DNA of 64,000 bases from Thiomicrorhabdus sp. Kp2. GTDB lineage: Bacteria > Pseudomonadota > Gammaproteobacteria > Thiomicrospirales > Thiomicrospiraceae. The DNA lies in assembly GCF_000478585.1 (NCBI RefSeq), contig NZ_ARWI01000001.1:1736001-1800000 (forward strand), given 5' to 3'. The translations under genes and the position numbers were made by a program. Shown one piece after another: positions 45,695-54,096 of the stretch. Below the pieces are notes generated by a model. It saw only the letters and a program-made list of their open reading frames with translations. It did not search any database and was not told where the DNA came from. Each line of letters starts with the position of its first letter. Position 1 is the first letter of the stretch.

Positions 45695-46992
45695 TGAACC
45701 GATTAATAGTCTTATTATTTTCAGGGGCAGCGTTTTTTAGCGCTGCATTGACGACGTTGCCTGTTTTTGCAAATCAGGCGGTTGAGCCGATTGTGTTTAA
45801 AGCTTCGCCATTAAAAGCACTTTTTAATCAGGCGCTGGCCAACAATCCTAGTCTGTTCTTGGCGCAAGCGATGGAGCAGACCGCTAGTAGCTATCAGCAA
45901 GAAACCCAAAGTTTGTTAGAGCCTAAAGTCGGCTTTCAGTCCGAGTTGAGTTATGCGTGGATGAAAAACAAGGATTTTGCGCGAACCAGTAACCAATTAC
46001 AGGCCACTATTCCGCTTTATCAACCAGATAAATCAAATTTAATTGAGATGGCTGATCATGAATATAAAGCGTCGACCTATCAGCGAGAAGCGGAAGAGCA
46101 ACGGCTATTTTTGAATATTGCTGAGCTATACTTTGACTATTGGCAAAAAGAAGCCGAATTTGAATTTTTGCAAAAGGAGAAGGCCTCCATTTATGAAATT
46201 CTGCAGCAACTTAATCGACGTTTTCAAATTGGTTATCAAGATCTGAACGACATAGTTGAAATTCAAGCGCGATTGGATACCAATCAGTCGGATTTAATTA
46301 ATGCAAAATTAGCAATGGGGATTGCAAAGACCAATTTAGAGGAGTTGGTTGGCACGGCGATTACTTTAACCGACCAAGTTTTTCCAGAAAATTTGCCTGA
46401 GAGTTTATTAAATCAAACCCAGCTTACCGATGAGTCCGACTGGTTCCCCTTGGTAAATAGCCACCCAGAAATACAACTCATCAAAGCCCAGCAAACTGCC
46501 ATTCGTGAATCGATTAGTTACGCAAAAAATCGGGACGGCCTTCAAATAGAAGCCTTTAGTGCTTTGGTATACAACGATAGTAATGGTAATTTTTACGATG
46601 ATATGCAGGGCGTTCGAGCGGGAGTACGTTTAGAACTGCCTCTTTATACAGGTGGGGGAACAGACGCTGCAATTGCTAAAGCTAGGGGAATGCTGTCTCA
46701 AGCTAAAGCCAAGGAGCAACAAAAAATACTCATGTTAAGAACGCAAGCAAAGCAATCATTTATAAAATATCAAGCACTAAATGATGCATTACAATCGCTT
46801 AATGCATCTTTAAGTTCAACTCGTTTAGCAAAGGAAGCCACTGAAAATGGTCTAGTTACTGGTAGTCGTAACTTATTAGATTTATTAAATGCGCAAAGGC
46901 AAACGCATAAGATAGAAAGAGACATTCCAGTTGTAAAAGCACAAATCTGGAAGAGTTGGCATGAACTGCGTTGGGCTTTAGGTTTGTTATAG
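45691..46992 (+). CDS. cusC: Outer membrane channel of the Cus-type pump
   Basis: 433 residues, TolC/OEP family, with signal peptide (to FANQA). Two OEP repeats are visible (PLKALFNQALANNPSLFLAQA; ARGMLSQAKAKEQQKILMLRTQAKQSF), with the VTGSRNLLDLLNAQRQTHKIE end typical of copper-pump channels. It overlaps cusA by 4 nt. No lipobox. No CusF-like metallochaperone follows. Confidence 0.85.
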   Translation: MMNRLIVLLFSGAAFFSAALTTLPVFANQAVEPIVFKASPLKALFNQALANNPSLFLAQAMEQTASSYQQETQSLLEPKVGFQSELSYAWMKNKDFARTSNQLQATIPLYQPDKSNLIEMADHEYKASTYQREAEEQRLFLNIAELYFDYWQKEAEFEFLQKEKASIYEILQQLNRRFQIGYQDLNDIVEIQARLDTNQSDLINAKLAMGIAKTNLEELVGTAITLTDQVFPENLPESLLNQTQLTDESDWFPLVNSHPEIQLIKAQQTAIRESISYAKNRDGLQIEAFSALVYNDSNGNFYDDMQGVRAGVRLELPLYTGGGTDAAIAKARGMLSQAKAKEQQKILMLRTQAKQSFIKYQALNDALQSLNASLSSTRLAKEATENGLVTGSRNLLDLLNAQRQTHKIERDIPVVKAQIWKSWHELRWALGLL

Positions 46993-47428
46993 AAAAATGG
47001 GACGTTATCATTTAATTAATTACCTAACCGAAATAGAACAAAAAATTGACCAGGTCAACCTTCGAACAAACTGATGCCTTCAATTAGAAAAGAGGTTTAT
47101 GTAAACGTATGGAAGATATTGTTTATAAATATATGCCGTTTAGGAAGCATTTCTTTGAATTTACTTGACCCGATTGGATGATTTACTTTATTATTTATGA
47201 GATGAGTGTGACCCACATGAAGATTCATGACACCCGATTACCTAATTCATTAGGTCGTGGCTAAGCCGGTAAAGATTATGGGATTTCTGTTAGTCTAGAA
47301 ATAGCTATCAGACGAACCCGCTTAGAGTTTACTTACTCTTTGCGGGTTTAGTTTTTTATGGGCGACCTAAACTGTCTCTCGATATTGAATATGTGTTCTT
47401 AATTTTTAACTGACTTGACTAGCTCTCT
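46993..47428. other. Intergenic region between the Cus-type operon and the giant recombinase genes
   Basis: 436 bp with no convincing gene. It contains a strong terminator-like hairpin (47315-47357). The ~90 bp before it contains short complementary segments (such as TTTCTGTTAGTCTAGAAA) and might be a small RNA ending at that terminator; this is only a possibility. Confidence 0.45.
47315..47357 (+). terminator. Strong rho-independent terminator
   Basis: Stem AACCCGC/GCGGGTT with a second inner stem AGAGT/ACTCT, followed by TTAGTTTTTT on the + strand. It fits the end of the cus operon or of a small RNA, and faces the 3' end of the recombinase gene. Confidence 0.75.
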
Positions 47429-50400
47429 TCAAGCAGTTCTTGAAGTTTGCTGTGATTTAAGTTGACGCCATTTACAGTAACTATCTAATATAGACAGCAA
47501 TAGATAGACCTCAAGATTCTTTGATTTTGTTTGATTGATTCTCTGAATCCTGAGGGTTAGTCGACCATTTGTGTTATTAATTCGACTGCCTGTAACGGCT
47601 GTGTTTATTAGTTGCTCTTCGCTTAACTCTAGGCTTTGTGCCCAATCCTCTATAGTTACTTTTCCGGACTTAGGAGGGCTAAATTTAAAACTACACTGCA
47701 AATCTAATGCATTGCATAAAGTTAGTACTGGTTTTGCTTCTTTAAACTGATGAAAAATGACATCAAACTCCCGAATGCTTGATAGAGAATCTTTGGCACT
47801 TTCCATTTTCGTTGTCATGCGTTCTATAAATTGACTTACTTGGTCTCGAAAGTCAGAGTAATTTTCATCAATCCATAGCGAATCATCTAATAGAGCGGTT
47901 TGAAGTTCTTGTGGCAGGCCTGTAATTAAGTTCAGTAAATTTGAATTTCCTTGAGATGTGTTAATCTCTTTGAAACGATAAGCAGGATTCATCTCAAAAT
48001 GCTTAGAGATAGCTGAGAGCTCTTCTTTATCCAACCTCAGTAGTTTGGCATAGACCGCTTGTTGTTCATTATCTCGTTGAGCATATAGTTGAAAGAAGCA
48101 AAACGGCTTTAGTTTATTCAACTCATTCAAAGGTGTTAGGCTCTTTTTTTCTAGTGAGCTAAGGGATGAATTTTTTACACTTTCGTCTGGCTCTGAAGAA
48201 AACTCCTTTGATCTGGTTTTGGTAGGCAGAATGTTTGACCAAGGATAGACTGATTCGAGAATAACTTGAATCATGTCTTCGTTTTTAGATTTTTCATAGA
48301 GTGAACTTTTTGATCGTACACTTAAATTGCTTGCCCATACAATTGTCATGATCTCTTTGGCTCGTCGTCTTAGTAACCCTGCCACACTGATGTCCATAAA
48401 GTGGATGTAATGTTTTAAGGTTGTTAGAAGGTTTGAGTGCCCCATTGCTTTATGCAAGTAATAAGGGGCTTTGTGATAGCTTTCAGGAGTATGTACTGCC
48501 TGTGCCCAACGTTCCTTTGCCGTTTGTAAAAAGAGTTGAGTGCGCGGGCTGTGTGAAAAAAATTGCGTTTCTAGTTCAAGATTAAATTGGGCATTGATAA
48601 TTGAGAGCATATCCCATGAGGCTTTTGAATGTCTTAGGTTGTGAAATTTAAATTTTTCATCCTCCGTAATCCCATGAAGTACTTGGAGTAGGGGATTAAC
48701 TATTTTAAATGACTCTTGAGGTTTGGTTTTTTTCCCGGCAAGGAGATGGGTCGGATTTTTTTCAAAACACTTAGTCAAGCTTTCCAGGTAAGTCTTAATA
48801 ATATTGAGTTCAAATTTTGAGAGATGTTCTTCTAAATGAAATTGTCTCTGTGAGTTTTGTGTCTTCAATTGATGTCCTTCATGGGGACGAATCAATAAAT
48901 CGGGTTGTTCAGAATCAAAGATATAGTCTTTGTGATGAAGATTGATTGCCTCTCCTCGTCTTAGATCTAGTCGAAATCCAAAAATTAATAGTACGGCACT
49001 TTGGAGGAACTTCATTTTAGGTTCAGCAACGTTTTGCTGAGAGTCTATATCAGCCTGTAAGAGCTTTCTTAGGGCATCGTCGTACTCTTCAAAACTCAAT
49101 ACATTGGCATCGATATTAAATCTAGGCTTCTTTGCTCCACCAAAAAGTTCTTCATAATCAGGAATGAGGACTTGCTGGTTTTTGGAGATGGAACGCTGGA
49201 ACCAATCTTCAAAACGCTTAAGATAATAACGCACGCGGTCGACCTGAATATCTTCAAGCTCAAGAACTTCTATGTATAAGTTTTGTCTTTCTAATGGAGA
49301 GAGTGATCGGATGACCCTTTGACTTGCCGTTAAAATTAGAGGTAAACCCACTGCATCGATATTTTCTAGAGCGATAGAGGGGGATAAGTTTTTTTGACCG
49401 TAGCTGTAATCAATTAACTCTTTTGCATACAATGCCATTAACTGTTCATTAATCGTTATCGAATGGCCATTCATCAGATCGATAAGTTGAAGCTGTATTC
49501 CCTTTATGATTCTGTAGTTATCTTTTTTAGAGATGTGATGTACATTTAAAACTCGTCTTATGGCTACCCATACTGAAGAGCGTGGGCGTCGCGGGTTTCC
49601 TGGTAGGTTCTGTGGGCTAAGATTGTGGTCGTTGTTTAAATACTGTTGCTGTTGATTATCAATTTTAAACAAGCGTTCGAATGCTTGAGGTGTCAGTGAA
49701 CTGTTATCTATTGAACCTTCAATGTATTCAACCAACATTCCACTTAGGTTCGAATCAAGATGTAAGTAAGCCAGTGCTGAGTGTTTCCAGCTTTTAAAGG
49801 TTTCAAGTTTCAAGGTATGTTGAGAATACCCCAGCTGCCGATAGAACCTTGAGTTAGGTAGTTCCGGTTTTAGGTTGGCTGGCTGGCCGTGTTTTTTACA
49901 AAGAGCCAAATACTGACGGTAATACAGTTCTGTTAGCGGAGATAGAAAAATATTACGCGGTGCTTTAGTTTTAGGATGTGTTAGCCGTAGAAGAATTTGT
50001 CCACCACATCGTTCTAGTTTTTCAGGAGTGTTAAGCTTTTCTATGGCTTCCCTAAATATTGTTTCATTCAGTACATAGCTGTCGATTAGCAGGCTAATAC
50101 TTAAAATGTCTTCAATAAAGCCCATATCATTAAAGTGGGTTGGAAGGATTTTCTGAACGAGCCCAGAAACTTTCTCAACTCTTAAAGCTCTTTTCCATTC
50201 ATTCTCATCGGCAAAAGGGTTTTCCTCTCTAAAAGGTACTACGACGGAGTTAATAAAGCAAAGCTTCCAAAGTCCTTGGTGGTTACCAAATTCAATTAAT
50301 AAATTGAGTGTCGTAAAAAGTGTTTCGATTTGAGTAAAATTTAACTTAAAGTCCTCAAGTGCACTTTTTAATAAAGACTCCCCTAGAGCATCACTAAATT

Positions 50401-50971
50401 CAGTTTTCGTAGATTGTCTTGCTTTCTGAATCACTTTTTCTAATTGAGCTTTTTTTAGGTTTTTTGAGTCAATATCAGGAATGTATTTATCTAGTTTTAT
50501 CGTTGCAAATATTTTTGTATTTTTTGCTTTGTTCTTAGTATATGTAGGACCTAGAGCTACAATTACCCAATCGTAAAACAAGTTGGCCAGTGCGGGTTTG
50601 TCAGTCTCTTTAGGTGGAGTCTTCCTTTTAAACAATTCTATGTTTTGATCAAGTCTCATCGTTAAAAACTGCCTTAAGGTTTTTAGTGAGGCGGGATTAA
50701 TAAGCATGGCTTCATTCCAGTCGCCTCGCCAGAAGGTTTCAATAGCAGGTTTTTCAATTTTGAAATGCTGCCTTAAACTCTGGATAGAATCGCTTCCAGT
50801 TTTTAGAGCCTTATATTTTGATTGAAATGAGCTGTGTGCTCTAATCTGGAGTAATCTGAGAGACGGTGAACGATTTTTTTGATTCAATCGTGCTGTTCTT
50901 TCTAACGTTTTGAAGAGTTCCTTGCGTTGTTCAAGAGGAGAAGAGTGCTTGCGAGGTGAGTTAACTTTCAT
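47429..50971 (-). CDS. Giant tyrosine-recombinase-like protein A
   Basis: 1180 residues from ATG 50971 (AAAGG upstream; an upstream TTG at 50989 is less likely). A tyrosine recombinase domain lies in the middle, not at the C-terminus: FRLDLRRGEAINL (~664, Arg I), HNLRHSKAS (~773, HxxR box), KAMGHSNLLTTLKHYIHFMD (~842-860, His and the nucleophile Tyr). About 640 residues of unknown fold precede it and ~310 follow, the latter ending in a basic tail with a possible DNA-binding region (TIEDWAQSLELSEEQLINTAV). Typical integrases have 300-450 residues. It overlaps gene B by 11 nt, so the two are co-translated, and probably act together. Family not recognised beyond the fold. Confidence 0.8.
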   Translation of the reverse strand: MKVNSPRKHSSPLEQRKELFKTLERTARLNQKNRSPSLRLLQIRAHSSFQSKYKALKTGSDSIQSLRQHFKIEKPAIETFWRGDWNEAMLINPASLKTLRQFLTMRLDQNIELFKRKTPPKETDKPALANLFYDWVIVALGPTYTKNKAKNTKIFATIKLDKYIPDIDSKNLKKAQLEKVIQKARQSTKTEFSDALGESLLKSALEDFKLNFTQIETLFTTLNLLIEFGNHQGLWKLCFINSVVVPFREENPFADENEWKRALRVEKVSGLVQKILPTHFNDMGFIEDILSISLLIDSYVLNETIFREAIEKLNTPEKLERCGGQILLRLTHPKTKAPRNIFLSPLTELYYRQYLALCKKHGQPANLKPELPNSRFYRQLGYSQHTLKLETFKSWKHSALAYLHLDSNLSGMLVEYIEGSIDNSSLTPQAFERLFKIDNQQQQYLNNDHNLSPQNLPGNPRRPRSSVWVAIRRVLNVHHISKKDNYRIIKGIQLQLIDLMNGHSITINEQLMALYAKELIDYSYGQKNLSPSIALENIDAVGLPLILTASQRVIRSLSPLERQNLYIEVLELEDIQVDRVRYYLKRFEDWFQRSISKNQQVLIPDYEELFGGAKKPRFNIDANVLSFEEYDDALRKLLQADIDSQQNVAEPKMKFLQSAVLLIFGFRLDLRRGEAINLHHKDYIFDSEQPDLLIRPHEGHQLKTQNSQRQFHLEEHLSKFELNIIKTYLESLTKCFEKNPTHLLAGKKTKPQESFKIVNPLLQVLHGITEDEKFKFHNLRHSKASWDMLSIINAQFNLELETQFFSHSPRTQLFLQTAKERWAQAVHTPESYHKAPYYLHKAMGHSNLLTTLKHYIHFMDISVAGLLRRRAKEIMTIVWASNLSVRSKSSLYEKSKNEDMIQVILESVYPWSNILPTKTRSKEFSSEPDESVKNSSLSSLEKKSLTPLNELNKLKPFCFFQLYAQRDNEQQAVYAKLLRLDKEELSAISKHFEMNPAYRFKEINTSQGNSNLLNLITGLPQELQTALLDDSLWIDENYSDFRDQVSQFIERMTTKMESAKDSLSSIREFDVIFHQFKEAKPVLTLCNALDLQCSFKFSPPKSGKVTIEDWAQSLELSEEQLINTAVTGSRINNTNGRLTLRIQRINQTKSKNLEVYLLLSILDSYCKWRQLKSQQTSRTA

Positions 50972-53633
50972 GCTTAGCCTTTTTTTCAAGAAGAGGCTTA
51001 AACCCTAGTTCCGTTAGAATGTTTGGAATGACTTGCTTCATAGTATTTAGATAACCTTTTTTATCAAATAGGCTCATTCGTCCCCAGGGTTGAGTTCCTG
51101 TATTCCAGTGTCCAAGATAGGCATCAATAAAATATCCAGGAACCGTCATATCAATCATTCGGCCACGCAAATAGTGCCGATTTGCATTTGTCTTATATTC
51201 TTCTAGCAATCTTAAATAACTTAGCTCTTTTTCCCCAAGCCTGAGTGATTTCTTATTTTCAGTTAATAGATAAACCAAATCGCTTTTTGCTACAGAGCGT
51301 GTATAGGGCCTAATGCTTAAATTATCTGCTTTGGGAGCGCAATAAATTAACTTGTTTTGTTGATAGATATCTTGGGATTCAGGAGTGATGAGGTTTCGTC
51401 TTTTAAATTCAGTCAGTACCTTAGCTCGTATCTGGTGAAATTGTGTTAGAAAGAGCCTTAACTCTTCTGGAACGAAAATTATGCGGGTATTGAATCCATT
51501 GAATGTGTTTTTGTCATTTACGATGTAAAGTCCTTCATGACTTACCATTTCAAGCTCTATGATGGGATCGGTAATATCGCGAATTGCTGCTGAAAATGCA
51601 CAATATAAGTCAGTGTAGAGTACAGCTGCGTTGAAGCGAGCACAAAGTTCATCTAGTGAAAGGTTTTTCAATTTGATTGAATAGTGTAAAGGCTTGAATA
51701 TTCTTTTAAGAAGATTGGGAATAACTTTAAAAACTTCGGCTTTTAAAAAGTATGGAGAGCCGATTCGTAGGGGGGGATTAAAAGGGGCGTTGTATTCTAC
51801 AAAATTCAACTTAAAGGCTTCTATACAGTGTCTTTCGAAAATCTGTTGAGTTCTGAGAGCCGTTATTGAAGCGTAGTGCTTTTGAGTGTTTTGCAATCCA
51901 TTTTGTAGACCTGTAAAGAGTGATATGGTCCATAAATCGCCATGGACTAGAAAACTGTATTTTCTTTGAATTGCTTCTTTTATGTGCTTGGTTATGAATG
52001 AATATTTGTGGTTTTTTAAGAATTTATCAAATTGTCTTTTTCCTCGTAGTTTTGTCTGACGACGATCAATATGATTCCTTTTGTAAGATTCCAATAAACA
52101 TACGATAAGCTCCCAAATATCATTGGGTATGTCGAACTCAACCTCCTCAACTTTTGTGGTTTCAAATAATTTTGGATCTGCTAAATGAAGTCTGTTCTTA
52201 TATTGTGGAAAGCTTAATTCGACTTTGTGGTGATCGTGTTGAAGTCGAATTGAATGTATATCCAGAATAGCAGATTCATCCAGTTCAATCTTTACGATTT
52301 CACGGCCAAAAAGTAATAAAAATAAGCCGTATAGATAAGTGTCTGCGAGTTTAAAAAAAGAGCTTTGAACGCCATGTTTCTTAATATCCTGGCAGATGAA
52401 ACTGAACTCAAGGAATAACCGCGTTAACTCATTTTCTGGTATGCGGCGTTTTAGTTGCTGATTACCTAGTGCGATATGAGGCTCTATTTGTTTTCCGGAT
52501 TGAATTGAGCTTAGAGGGTTTACCAATTCACAAGGTTTTACTTTAGGCCAAATAAGTTGCGTGGTCTGTGTCTCTTCATCTAAATCATCTGATCGGTTTT
52601 TTGAGTTAGGTTTGTGGAGGTTGGGGGTAAGTTCTTCTTTAGGTTCATGAAGTACTCTGTAGGCATCTTTTAGGTTAGTATCATCGTTTGTTTTTACTAA
52701 AATGTATTTGTAATGAAGTTTGATATCACTTGTAAGAACAAGCCCCATGCTTCTGCTATAAGCAGATCTTTCAGATGATTTTCTAAGAGGGTCAGAGGTC
52801 ATTCCTTTTGGTTTTATGTAGAATCTTTTGAAGAAATCATTTAGTTTTGTTTTCGCCTTGATTAACCAGTTGTTTTCATCTCTAGTGATGGATTCTAAAT
52901 CTAGTTTATCTTCAAGGTTGTGGGTGTTTTCCTGTCCCTCATCTTCATTGATGGCATGAACTATTTTTTTAGGGTCATCCATATTGAGATAGCCCTCAAT
53001 CAACAGATGTTCATAGGCATCGTCTCGTATTATTTTGATTAACCCATACGAAAAGTCATATAGAGCCTGAGTGCTTAGAGTAGAAATGCTGTTTGCAATG
53101 AGCTTGAAACCTTGGGATTTGATGAAATTGTGTACTTGTGTAACTCGTTGCAGTGAGCCGTCAACGGTTATGGTTTTATCAATGTAGGGAAAGAAAAGAC
53201 AAACGTAAATAGGGTAGCGTTTTTTGTACCCCCATAGAAGTGGATCATGTATGAAGTGCTGTAATTGCGTTTGTGATATTTTTACAACCTGATTTTCCTT
53301 TTTTACCAATTCGAAGAAGTAATCAAATTTAATCGAAGGATATTTATTAGGAGGGAATTTTATTAAGATTTTTTCAAGAGCCCATTTGGCATTTTCAATT
53401 AGGGTTTTGAGTTTTTCATAGGGCTGTATGCCATGGGTGATTTCATTGTCTAGATTTATGAAGTTACTAAGTATATCAACAATGAGATAACCATCATCTG
53501 GAGCCGTAAGAAACTCTTTGAGGTCTTCCATCGCTTTAGTTTTTTCAGGGTAGTCACTATTCAGCGAATGCCAAATATCTAAGTTGGACGGAGCCGGCCT
53601 TTTAAGCTGCTTTTCTTCCATTAATGCTTCCAT
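50961..53633 (-). CDS. Giant tyrosine-recombinase-like protein B
   Basis: 890 residues; the start may be ATG 53633 or ATG 53621, which has GGAAG 5 nt upstream. A divergent recombinase-like domain is at the C-terminus: CAFSAAIRDITDPI (~684, possible Arg I), RHYLRGRMIDMTVPG (~815, HxLR-like), AYLGHWNTGTQPWG (~837, GHW box), with a Tyr shortly after. The N-terminal ~600 residues are unrecognised and rich in Lys/Ile/Asp. A charged patch at ~340-365 (KNRSDDLDEETQ) may be a linker. It is upstream of and overlaps gene A. Transcription probably comes from the displaced tRNA-Phe promoter at 53894-53922. Family not recognised. Confidence 0.75.
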   Translation of the reverse strand: MEALMEEKQLKRPAPSNLDIWHSLNSDYPEKTKAMEDLKEFLTAPDDGYLIVDILSNFINLDNEITHGIQPYEKLKTLIENAKWALEKILIKFPPNKYPSIKFDYFFELVKKENQVVKISQTQLQHFIHDPLLWGYKKRYPIYVCLFFPYIDKTITVDGSLQRVTQVHNFIKSQGFKLIANSISTLSTQALYDFSYGLIKIIRDDAYEHLLIEGYLNMDDPKKIVHAINEDEGQENTHNLEDKLDLESITRDENNWLIKAKTKLNDFFKRFYIKPKGMTSDPLRKSSERSAYSRSMGLVLTSDIKLHYKYILVKTNDDTNLKDAYRVLHEPKEELTPNLHKPNSKNRSDDLDEETQTTQLIWPKVKPCELVNPLSSIQSGKQIEPHIALGNQQLKRRIPENELTRLFLEFSFICQDIKKHGVQSSFFKLADTYLYGLFLLLFGREIVKIELDESAILDIHSIRLQHDHHKVELSFPQYKNRLHLADPKLFETTKVEEVEFDIPNDIWELIVCLLESYKRNHIDRRQTKLRGKRQFDKFLKNHKYSFITKHIKEAIQRKYSFLVHGDLWTISLFTGLQNGLQNTQKHYASITALRTQQIFERHCIEAFKLNFVEYNAPFNPPLRIGSPYFLKAEVFKVIPNLLKRIFKPLHYSIKLKNLSLDELCARFNAAVLYTDLYCAFSAAIRDITDPIIELEMVSHEGLYIVNDKNTFNGFNTRIIFVPEELRLFLTQFHQIRAKVLTEFKRRNLITPESQDIYQQNKLIYCAPKADNLSIRPYTRSVAKSDLVYLLTENKKSLRLGEKELSYLRLLEEYKTNANRHYLRGRMIDMTVPGYFIDAYLGHWNTGTQPWGRMSLFDKKGYLNTMKQVIPNILTELGFKPLLEKKAKHES

Positions 53634-53658
53634 AATGACAGCTCAAAATAGCTGGAGT

Positions 53659-53693
53659 TTTTAGAGCTTAAAGGTCAGCCCTTTGCTCTAAAA
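53659..53693. promoter_or_regulatory. Strong hairpin in the leader of the giant recombinase operon
   Basis: Stem TTTTAGAGC/GCTCTAAAA with an inner stem AAAGG/CCTTT (TT bulge) and loop TCAGC, ending 26 nt before the first ATG of gene B. It could be an attenuator, a transcription terminator without a full T run, or a protein-binding site. Confidence 0.55.
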
Positions 53694-53851
53694 TTCAACT
53701 TAGTTATTCCAAATAAAATCATGATAATGGACTTTAATGTATAGAATATTAAATTGTTTTTAGTTTGATATAGCTATGATTTTATAGGGTAATATAGGTT
53801 TATGCAAGAAGAAGCATGGCTAGGTTTTTGTAGGGAAATAGGTTTTCAATC

Positions 53852-53896
53852 TGCTCTACCGACTGAGCTATGTGGCCAAAATAGAATGGGCGTATT
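53852..53896. repeat. Right attachment repeat (attR) with truncated tRNA-Phe
   Basis: 45 bp identical to 18620-18664. To its left the tRNA homology breaks down within the anticodon arm (only TTTTCAATC survives), so no functional tRNA exists here. To its right is native flank with the original promoter. Confidence 0.9.
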
Positions 53897-53922
53897 GTAT
53901 AGATGGGCTTTGCTAGTGTCAA
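53894..53922 (-). promoter_or_regulatory. Displaced native tRNA-Phe promoter
   Basis: Read leftward: TTGACA (53922-53917), 17 bp spacer, TACAAT (53899-53894). It was separated from the tRNA gene by the insertion and now points to gene B of the giant recombinases, ~260 nt further on, with the tRNA fragment in the leader. Confidence 0.75.
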
Positions 53923-54096
53923 ATTTTATTTGAAGAAATCTTTAAATTTCTTTGTAAAAGAGCTGGAATCAAATATATACATCGTTTGAATGTTTGGCAT
54001 CATGACGAATAACAGATGCATGAAGGGATAAAGCTTTTGGTAAAAGTAAAAAATCCATGCAACTACCGTTATATTTGCGTTATGTGAGTCATGTTT

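Larger units (their letters stand above)
18620..53896. mobile_element. 35 kb integrative genomic island in tRNA-Phe carrying metal resistance
   Basis: Bounded by 45 bp direct repeats of the tRNA-Phe 5' region. The left end has a repressor/excisionase/integrase set; the right end has two giant tyrosine-recombinase-like genes. The cargo is copper and other metal detoxification between about 22.7 and 47.0 kb. No type IV secretion genes were seen, so the island is not self-conjugative on this evidence. The 3' half of the tRNA is missing at the right repeat, as expected after one site-specific integration. Three recombinase-like genes leave open whether this is one island or a nested pair. Confidence 0.88.
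53634..54096. other. Right junction of the island (leader, attR, native flank)
   Basis: About 460 bp with no gene. From left to right: a strong leader hairpin (53659-53693), AT-rich DNA, the tRNA-Phe remnant and attR repeat (53852-53896), the displaced tRNA promoter (53894-53922), then chromosomal DNA up to the manC stop, in which nothing further is recognised. Confidence 0.7.

Noticed and set aside
53840-53880. A second tRNA-Phe gene
   Set aside because: Only the 5' part is present; the anticodon arm is degraded and the T arm and 3' end are missing, so it is the attR scar.
18620-53896. Classifying the island as an integrative conjugative element
   Set aside because: No relaxase, coupling protein or type IV secretion genes were recognised; the HD-domain protein alone is not enough.
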